A stretch of DNA of 5,944 bases from NCBI GenBank assembly GCA_013203065.1, contig JABMQV010000352.1:1-5944 (forward strand), written 5' to 3'. Below, one piece after another: positions 1-4,986 of this stretch. Each line of letters opens with the position of its first letter. Position 1 is the first letter of the stretch. Source of the DNA: Desulfobacteraceae bacterium. GTDB taxonomy: Bacteria > Desulfobacterota > DSM-4660 > Desulfatiglandales > Desulfatiglandaceae. Under the pieces are notes generated by a model. The model ran no database searches and was not told the origin of the DNA. It worked only from the letters and a program-made list of their open reading frames with translations. The translations under genes were made by a program, and so were the position numbers.

Positions 1-671
1 AAATAAAAAAAGGGGAGCTTGTCGGCATCGTAGGGGCCAACGGATCGGGGAAGACCACTTTTATAAACCTCGTCACGGGGTATCTCAAACCCGACGGGGG
101 GCGGATCATGTTTATGGGGGAAGACACCATCGGTCAGCTACCCCGTGCCATTATCAAGATGGGTCTTGCCCGTTCCTTTCAGATCCCTCAGCTTTACACA
201 AATATGGTAGTGGTGGAGAGTCTGGTTCTTTCCCTTGCCACGGAATCGGGGAAGGGTGGGAGTTTCTGGCAGCCCCTTTTAAGCGACTCGCGAGTTGCAG
301 ACGGGCTGAAAATGCTCGAACGCTTTGGCCTCAAGGAATACGCTTATCGATCCGTGGATGAACTGCCGGAAGGGGGGCGAAAACTCCTGGACATCACCAT
401 GTCATTTGCCCTCAAACCAAAACTGCTCTTGCTGGATGAGCCCACGAGCGGGGTCAGCATTGAGGACAAGTTTGAAATCATGGATACCCTTATAAAGGTC
501 CTACAGGAAAGTGGCATTACAACTATCTTTGTAGAACACGACATGGAGGTCATCCAACGGTATGCCAAGCGGGTTCTGGTATTTGACGAGGGACGGATAA
601 TCGCCGACGGTGAACCCGAAGCCGTTCTGGCCGATCCCGAGGTCAGAAAAACAGTGCTGGGTAAGGTATGA
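1..671 (+). CDS. livG: LivG-type ABC transporter ATP-binding protein (5' end cut by window edge)
   Basis: ATPase of a branched-chain amino acid/amide/urea (HAAT) family importer; it powers uptake at the inner face of the membrane together with the LivF-type partner encoded next. The reading frame is already open at base 3, so the start lies left of the window. About 222 residues are visible, against roughly 250 in complete LivG proteins. Numbering from the codon at base 3: Walker A GANGSGKTT at 11-19, Q-loop Gln60 (SFQIPQL), a signature that reads LPEGGR at 121-126 instead of LSGGQ, Walker B LLLLDEP with Asp145 and catalytic Glu146, and switch His179 (FVEHD). The C-terminal stretch with IADGEPEAVLADP and a final VLGKV is typical of LivG. 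An internal ATG at 108 is not the start because Walker A lies upstream of it. The stop is one base before the next gene, so the two are co-transcribed. The exact substrate cannot be told from an ATPase. Confidence 0.93.
   Translation, partial: IKKGELVGIVGANGSGKTTFINLVTGYLKPDGGRIMFMGEDTIGQLPRAIIKMGLARSFQIPQLYTNMVVVESLVLSLATESGKGGSFWQPLLSDSRVADGLKMLERFGLKEYAYRSVDELPEGGRKLLDITMSFALKPKLLLLDEPTSGVSIEDKFEIMDTLIKVLQESGITTIFVEHDMEVIQRYAKRVLVFDEGRIIADGEPEAVLADPEVRKTVLGKV
662..666 (+). promoter_or_regulatory. Ribosome binding site of the LivF-type gene
   Basis: TAAGG ends six bases before the ATG at 673 and lies inside the last codons of the upstream ATPase gene. It supports the 673 start over an in-frame ATG at 610, which would add 21 residues of unrelated sequence ahead of the conserved LivF N-terminus. 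Confidence 0.55.
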
Positions 672-672
672 T

Positions 673-1335
673 ATGTTACGAGTCGATGGTGTCAGGGTCT
701 CGATAAAAGGTTTTATTATTCTGAGGGGGGTCAGCCTGGATATCCCCTCCAGCGGACTTGTGGGGCTCGTTGGGAGAAACGGCGCGGGCAAGACAACAAC
801 GCTGAAGAGCATTATGGGAATCATGCCCGTGTCGTCCGGTATCATCGACCTTGACGGCCAGGACTTGACACAAATCCCCGGGCATCGGCGTGCCCGAATG
901 GGCATCGGGTACATGCCCGAGGAGCGCCGCCTGATCGGTAAGCTTTCGGTCAGGGACAACATTCTGATGCCGGCCTGGGCCAGCGGCCTGGAAGGTGAGA
1001 ACGAACGTCTCGACTACATTTACAATCTGATGCCTGAAGTCAAGAAGTGGGCTGACAACAAGGCGACACAGCTCAGCGGTGGGCAGCAAAAGGTTGTTGC
1101 GCTGGCGCGGGCCCTCATGAACGGCAAGAAGCTTTTGCTCCTGGATGAGCCTTTTGAAGGTCTGTCTCCGGGACTCGGGATGAAACTGGGTCAAACCATT
1201 CAAAGTATTCAGAAAGAAGGTCTGTCCATACTGATTGCCGAATCGGATGACAAGCGACTTGATTTTATTAAAAACCTTCATACCATTGAGCGGGGCGAGC
1301 TTCTTCAGGCCACGGATCAGAACGCGGAAGGCTGA
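673..1335 (+). CDS. livF: LivF-type ABC transporter ATP-binding protein
   Basis: Second ATPase of the HAAT-type importer, expected to pair with the LivG-type subunit under the LivH/LivM-like permeases. The protein has 220 residues, a little short of the usual 230-240. Motifs: Walker A GRNGAGKTT at 34-42; the LivF-type GIGYMPEERR at 77-86, where Glu83 stands at the Q-loop position; a perfect LSGGQQ signature at 134-139; Walker B LLLLDEP with Asp158 and Glu159; then FEGLSP as D-loop. At the H-switch the sequence is AESD with Ser191. LivF proteins commonly carry Gln here (VEQN), so loss of His is family-like but Ser is unusual. The start at 673 is one base after the upstream stop and has a TAAGG site; an in-frame ATG at 610 would overlap the upstream gene by 62 bases and is unlikely. 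The C-terminus ends soon after the ERGEL strand, giving a short tail. UrtE or another family ATPase is possible, but LivF fits best. Confidence 0.92.
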   Translation: MLRVDGVRVSIKGFIILRGVSLDIPSSGLVGLVGRNGAGKTTTLKSIMGIMPVSSGIIDLDGQDLTQIPGHRRARMGIGYMPEERRLIGKLSVRDNILMPAWASGLEGENERLDYIYNLMPEVKKWADNKATQLSGGQQKVVALARALMNGKKLLLLDEPFEGLSPGLGMKLGQTIQSIQKEGLSILIAESDDKRLDFIKNLHTIERGELLQATDQNAEG

Positions 1336-1485
1336 TAACGGATCCCCCAAACCTTTTTTCGAAACAACCGGTTTCCTCTCGCCACAAACTGCCTAACCTA
1401 ATTTGTTTCTTCCCTTCTCAGGCCGCCGAGCCGATAATTATAAAAGTCAAAAGGGCCAAAAATCGAAGTTGTTTTGGGCAAGCCC

Positions 1486-1491
1486 TAAGGA
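1486..1491 (+). promoter_or_regulatory. Ribosome binding site deciding the PreA-like start
   Basis: TAAGGA ends seven bases before the ATG at 1499. The frame stays open upstream to a TTG at 1403, but that extension has no comparable site and no family similarity, so 1499 is taken as the start. Confidence 0.7.
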
Positions 1492-1498
1492 TGTACAA

Positions 1499-2677
1499 AT
1501 GAGCAATTTGGAAATAGATTTTGCCGGGGTCAAATTCCGGAACCCGCTTATACTCGCCTCGGCCACACCCGGTTGGGACGGCGAACGGTCAAACCGTGCG
1601 TGGCGGGCAGGGGCCGGTGGTGTGGTCCCAAAGAGTTTTGCACCGCCAAGTAAGTGGGGGCAACACCCACGAACGGGTCGGATGAAGCTCATCAATGTCA
1701 ACAAAACACGAATCGGCATGGTAAATATCGAATTGTATACCACCATGACCTTGGAGGATTGGCTCGACCGGGAACTTGACAAGGCCTGTGAAGGCAACAG
1801 CTCGATCATAGCGAGTGTTGTGGCCCACCCAGACCCTGAAGATACCGCACAAAAGGCCAGGATTATAGAGGATACGGGTAAGGTGGTCATGTTTGAAATC
1901 AACGTCTCCTGTCCCATGCCGGCCGGCGATGACAAGGTGGGATTTCAGATGGGCAATGACCCGGAGACCTGTTACCGGCAGATACAGGCGGTCAAGAGAC
2001 GTGTCTCCCTTCCTGTTGGGATTAAATTGACCCCGACCACACACAATATGGTTCCCATTGCCCAGTCTTGCGAAAGAGCAGGTGCGGATTTTTTGACGAT
2101 TGCCAACTCCATACGTTCCTTTGCGGGTGTTGATATTGTCACCGGTATGCCCCGGTTGTGCGCCTATGGCGGGTATACAGGTCCTGCCATCAAACCTATC
2201 ACCCAGCGTCACGTATCTGAGGTGGCAAAGGCAGTGAATATCCCCATTTCAGCGGTGGGGGGTGTCAGCAAATGGGAAGATGTCGTCGAATACATGATGA
2301 TAGGGGCTGCGACCATCCAGATATGCACAAGCATCATGTGGCACGGATATGATCATTTCGGGAAGATTCTCAAGGGTCTGTCAGACTATATGGTGCGGGA
2401 AAACCTGGATTCCCTTGAGTCAATAAAGGGAAAGGCATTGCCCCATATCGTACCCATCGAAGAACTGGCGAAAAAGGCGCCTCTGATGGTACAAGTGGAT
2501 GCCCAGAGGTGTATCAACCTGAAAAAAGGGGGGTGCAAGCTCTGCGGAAAATCGTGTTTTTACGGCGCAATCGAATTCGATCCCCACTTGACCCTTTTCC
2601 AGGAAAATTGTGACGGGTGCGGGTTGTGTGTGGAAATGTGCCCGACCGACGCCTTAAAGTTGATCCCGGTGTCGTAG
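1499..2677 (+). CDS. PreA-like dihydropyrimidine/dihydroorotate dehydrogenase-family flavoprotein with two 4Fe-4S clusters
   Basis: 392-residue cytoplasmic oxidoreductase with an FMN-binding TIM barrel (about 1-310) followed by a ferredoxin tail (about 330-392), the layout of PreA and of the C-terminal half of dihydropyrimidine dehydrogenase (DPD). Family-level reaction: reduction or oxidation of a ring C=C bond in a pyrimidine-like compound. Visible support: NPLILASAT at 15-23; Lys45 (PKSF) and Lys176 (KLTP) at FMN contacts; NIEL at 76-79, matching the DPD substrate-binding Asn609 region; NVSCP at 135-139 with Asn135, Ser137 and Cys138, the equivalents of Asn668, Ser670 and catalytic Cys671; Asn203-Ser204 for Asn736-Thr737; AVGGV at 252-256 and CT at 276-277 for FMN phosphate. 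The residue two after the catalytic Cys is Met140, where DPD has His. Tail Cys residues are 338, 346, 349, 353 (first spacing widened to x7) and 371, 374, 377, 381 (canonical). No PreT-like subunit is visible, so the electron partner is unknown. Substrate may differ from uracil or thymine. Confidence 0.88.
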   Translation: MSNLEIDFAGVKFRNPLILASATPGWDGERSNRAWRAGAGGVVPKSFAPPSKWGQHPRTGRMKLINVNKTRIGMVNIELYTTMTLEDWLDRELDKACEGNSSIIASVVAHPDPEDTAQKARIIEDTGKVVMFEINVSCPMPAGDDKVGFQMGNDPETCYRQIQAVKRRVSLPVGIKLTPTTHNMVPIAQSCERAGADFLTIANSIRSFAGVDIVTGMPRLCAYGGYTGPAIKPITQRHVSEVAKAVNIPISAVGGVSKWEDVVEYMMIGAATIQICTSIMWHGYDHFGKILKGLSDYMVRENLDSLESIKGKALPHIVPIEELAKKAPLMVQVDAQRCINLKKGGCKLCGKSCFYGAIEFDPHLTLFQENCDGCGLCVEMCPTDALKLIPVS

Positions 2678-2712
2678 AGGGTTTTGGGGCGACCTTGATC
2701 GAGCGCTGTACA

Positions 2713-2717
2713 GAGGG
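2713..2717 (+). promoter_or_regulatory. Ribosome binding site deciding the PLP-enzyme start
   Basis: GAGGG directly abuts an ATG at 2718 but lies six bases before a second in-frame ATG at 2724. Normal spacing favours 2724. Confidence 0.5.
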
Positions 2718-2723
2718 ATGGAA

Positions 2724-4193
2724 ATGATTGACCTGACCATCAACGAGAAACAGTTGGAGAAGGCCGTTGCGCGTGCAAGGGAGAAAAATATCCTGATCCC
2801 TACGTTCCGGCAGCAGGCTGATCCGGGTCTGATCCCCGAGACAATAAAAGAGGCGTTAAAGGAAATCGGGCTTTGGGATTTCAATTCTCGCAATCTTTTT
2901 AGGATCACCTGGAGGAATGAGCACGTGGGTTTTGGCGGAGGGTTCGGCGATGTGAATTGTATGGAAATTCCATCGGAACTATCCGGGGTCAACGCCAGGA
3001 TCATCGCCCTGGTTGGTAAGTGGTTTCCCACCGGCGCCCACAAGGTCGGAGCCACGTTTGGTTGTCTTGTACCCAGGCTGATCACAGGGCAATTTGATCC
3101 AACCCGGCAAAAAGCGGTTTGGCCTTCGACCGGGAATTTTTGCAGAGGCGGGGCGTATGATGCAATGCTTCTTGGCTGTGAATCCATCGCCATTCTCCCT
3201 GAAGAAATGAGCCAGGAGCGGTTTGACTGGCTGTCGGGGGTTGCCGGTGAAGTCATTAAGACCCCCGGTTGTGAAAGTAATGTCAAGGAGATCTTTGATA
3301 AATGCCGGGAATTGAGAGATACCCGTAGGGACATCTCTATTTTTAATCAGTTTGAGGAATTTGGCAATTACCTCTGGCATTATGAGATCACGGGACAGGC
3401 AATAGGATCAATTCTTAAAGAGGCTATATCAAATGGCGGCCGGTATGCCGGCTTTATTTCACAAACGGGTTCAGCAGGAACCTTGGGCGCGGGGGATTAC
3501 CTGAAGAAAAAATTTCCCTTGAGCAGGATCGGCGTTGGTGAGGCGCTCCAGTGTCCCACGCTCCTTATGTGTGGCTATGGCGGACATCGCATCGAAGGCA
3601 TAGGCGACAAACACGTTCCATGGATCCACAATGTCAGAAATACGGACATGGTCATGGCCGTTGACGATAACGCGTGTATGAACTTAATCAGACTCTTTAA
3701 CGAACCGGCAGGCCATGATTTTTTGCTCCAACAAGGGGTCAGTGGGGAGACCACAAAAAATTTGCCCCTTCTTGGTATATCCAGCATCGGAAATTTGCTC
3801 TGTTCCATCAAATTTGCAAAGTATTATGAATTAACCGATCGGGATATCGTATTAACAGTATGGACAGATTCAATGGATCTTTATAAGACCCGTTTGAACG
3901 AAATGGAAGAGTCGTTTGGGCCTTATTCGGAACTTCAAGCTGCAAGAGATTACAACCGGTACCTTATGGGAGAATCGACAGCAAACACTCGTGAACTGAC
4001 CTATTACGACAGGAAGCAGATCCACAATCTAAAATACTTTACCTGGATAGAACAGCAGGGCAAAGATCTGAATGAGTTGAATGCACAGTGGTACGATTAT
4101 CCTGACTACTGGGAGCGAATCCAGGGGCAGGTGGGGGATATTGACAGATTGATAGAAGCATTCAACAATAGTACGGGGCTTTCCGCCTCTTGA
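2724..4193 (+). CDS. Fold-type II PLP-dependent enzyme, cysteine-synthase/tryptophan-synthase-beta superfamily, function unknown
   Basis: 489-residue protein (491 if the ATG at 2718 is used). It belongs to the group usually annotated only as PLP-dependent protein, beta subunit; I know of no assigned reaction. Residues from 2724: PTGAHKVGA at 102-110 with Lys107 as the likely PLP Schiff-base lysine; PSTGNF at 134-139, equivalent to the substrate-binding SGN loop of cysteine synthase; TGSAGTLGAG at 248-257, the glycine-rich phosphate-binding loop; HRIEGIGDKHVP at 288-299, matching the HKIQGIG region of O-acetylserine sulfhydrylase; GISSIGN at 351-357, with a Ser expected to face the pyridine nitrogen. 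The core is preceded by about 80 residues and followed by about 100 charged and aromatic residues that ordinary cysteine synthases lack. Such enzymes carry out beta- or gamma-elimination or replacement, or related carbon-nitrogen/carbon-sulfur chemistry. It lies 46 bases after the PreA-like gene on the same strand, so a shared transcript and pathway are likely. The exact reaction is unknown. Confidence 0.85.
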   Translation: MIDLTINEKQLEKAVARAREKNILIPTFRQQADPGLIPETIKEALKEIGLWDFNSRNLFRITWRNEHVGFGGGFGDVNCMEIPSELSGVNARIIALVGKWFPTGAHKVGATFGCLVPRLITGQFDPTRQKAVWPSTGNFCRGGAYDAMLLGCESIAILPEEMSQERFDWLSGVAGEVIKTPGCESNVKEIFDKCRELRDTRRDISIFNQFEEFGNYLWHYEITGQAIGSILKEAISNGGRYAGFISQTGSAGTLGAGDYLKKKFPLSRIGVGEALQCPTLLMCGYGGHRIEGIGDKHVPWIHNVRNTDMVMAVDDNACMNLIRLFNEPAGHDFLLQQGVSGETTKNLPLLGISSIGNLLCSIKFAKYYELTDRDIVLTVWTDSMDLYKTRLNEMEESFGPYSELQAARDYNRYLMGESTANTRELTYYDRKQIHNLKYFTWIEQQGKDLNELNAQWYDYPDYWERIQGQVGDIDRLIEAFNNSTGLSAS

Positions 4194-4218
4194 GATAACT
4201 TTGTTATGCACCCTATCA

Positions 4219-4250
4219 GGACTTCCAGCCTTATGGGCCCCCGGGAGTCC
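4219..4250. other. Imperfect inverted repeat between the convergent genes
   Basis: GGACTTCC (4219-4226) can pair with GGGAGTCC (4243-4250) over eight base pairs including one G-T wobble, and a small inner GCC/GGC pairing is possible in the loop. It overlaps the stop codon and last codons of the minus-strand gene and lies 25 bases past the stop of the plus-strand PLP gene. There is no T-run on either side, so it is not a classical intrinsic terminator. It may slow or stop converging transcripts, or may be chance. Confidence 0.3.
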
Positions 4251-4947
4251 ACATGGAGAAGTCCAGCCAGTAACGCTCAAAAGACGCATCTTGAAGAGCA
4301 CCAATCATTTGCGTGCTCCACTCGGTCCCTCGGGCAGCCTCTTTCCATACATCCGAATCAGGGAGGTTTGGAGAGAGCATTTCATACATTGCCAGAAATT
4401 CCTGATCCCCAGTGGATGCACCGTGAACCTTTCGTTCCTCAGTAGCGACATCCGAAATCTTTCTGTCCGTGCGATATAGACGTCCCCGCAAAACCCCTTT
4501 TACCGCACACAACCGGGGCAGATGCTCCTTCATAAACCAATGTATTACCTTATCGGCACCGCCAGGTTTATCCGGAGGATTGCTCCGCACCAGTAACAGA
4601 TAGGGAGCATCGGTGGCTGGTTGTTTCCCCTCGGCAGTAACCAGGCTATAAATGACCCGCATGGATTTGCGAAAATGACTGATGGACTCCCGCGTCCAGG
4701 GTGTGGGGTTGTTTTGACGATTGAGGTAGGGCTCGCTCTCCATCACCTCGGCGGTGTCGGTTTCATACACCATGAAGAAATCGCGCTCATCCCCAAGGGC
4801 CCTGTACCGACGTCCCACATGAAATCCGGGAATGCTGACCCGTTCCGCCATATGCTCACAATTATGCCATTTGAGATATTCCAGTTGATAATCCGCGTCG
4901 ATGTCGGCCCAGAAGGCCAGCAATCCTTGGGGTTCAGGGTGTGTCAT
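4231..4947 (-). CDS. Tandem EthD-like dimeric alpha/beta-barrel (ferredoxin-like) repeat protein
   Basis: 238-residue soluble protein with no signal peptide or membrane segment visible. It has two homologous halves. WHNCEHMAERVSIPG at 27-41 and WFMKEHLPRLCAVKG at 137-151 align without gaps, followed by GR (45-46 and 155-156) and YR (48-49 and 158-159). Further on, YE at 61-62 matches YE at 188-189, and TPWT at 82-85 matches TEWS at 208-211. This W-x3-EH pattern followed by G-x3-GR-x-Y resembles EthD and other dimeric alpha/beta-barrel domains, where the His near the EH pair often lies at the pocket; a single chain with two copies would build the barrel alone. Family roles range from monooxygenase-like and isomerase-like activities to binding of small acids, so no reaction can be assigned. 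The start at 4947 has a strong ribosome site, and the gene follows the DUF1116 gene by 39 bases on the same strand, which indicates one operon. The domain assignment is from pattern recognition only. Confidence 0.8.
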   Translation of the reverse strand: MTHPEPQGLLAFWADIDADYQLEYLKWHNCEHMAERVSIPGFHVGRRYRALGDERDFFMVYETDTAEVMESEPYLNRQNNPTPWTRESISHFRKSMRVIYSLVTAEGKQPATDAPYLLLVRSNPPDKPGGADKVIHWFMKEHLPRLCAVKGVLRGRLYRTDRKISDVATEERKVHGASTGDQEFLAMYEMLSPNLPDSDVWKEAARGTEWSTQMIGALQDASFERYWLDFSMWTPGGP

Positions 4948-4957
4948 TGTCTCATCT

Positions 4958-4963
4958 CCTCCT
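4958..4963 (-). promoter_or_regulatory. Strong ribosome binding site of the duplicated-barrel gene
   Basis: On the minus strand this reads AGGAGG, a full Shine-Dalgarno core, followed by GA and ten bases in all to the ATG at 4947. It lies in the 39-base spacer after the DUF1116 gene, which supports independent, efficient translation of the second gene of the operon. Confidence 0.75.
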
Positions 4964-4986
4964 GTTGAATTTTTTTTCTATCCCAT

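Noticed and set aside
1361..1375. GAAAC/GTTTC hairpin after the LivF-type gene, as a terminator.
   Set aside because: Only five weak base pairs and no following T-run; the T-run at 1354-1359 lies before it.
1403..1444. Possible promoter for the PreA-like gene, with GATAAT at 1433-1438 or TATAAA at 1439-1444.
   Set aside because: No convincing -35 at 16-18 bases upstream; the TTGTTT at 1403 gives a 24-base spacer. The 163-base spacer may hold a promoter, but none can be named.
1476..1485. GGGC-AA-GCCC inverted repeat just before the ribosome site of the PreA-like gene, as an attenuator.
   Set aside because: A two-base loop is sterically impossible and the stem left with a four-base loop is only three pairs.
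1403..1498. In-frame upstream extension of the PreA-like gene starting at a TTG.
   Set aside because: The 32 extra codons resemble no family sequence, and the ATG at 1499 has a well-placed TAAGGA site.
1589..2212. Long open frame on the minus strand, opposite the PreA-like gene.
   Set aside because: Antisense to a gene with full family motifs, with no recognisable domain; a shadow frame. The same holds for minus frames at 501-962, 676-1350 and 2654-3334.
2718..2723. ATG at 2718 as the start of the PLP enzyme.
   Set aside because: The GAGGG site directly abuts it; the ATG at 2724 has normal spacing. The difference is two residues and cannot be settled from sequence alone.
4201..4968. Plus-strand open frames at 4201-4479, 4206-4445 and 4621-4968, and also 5089-5580.
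   Set aside because: They lie opposite the duplicated-barrel and DUF1116 genes, whose conserved motifs and ribosome site show that the minus strand codes.
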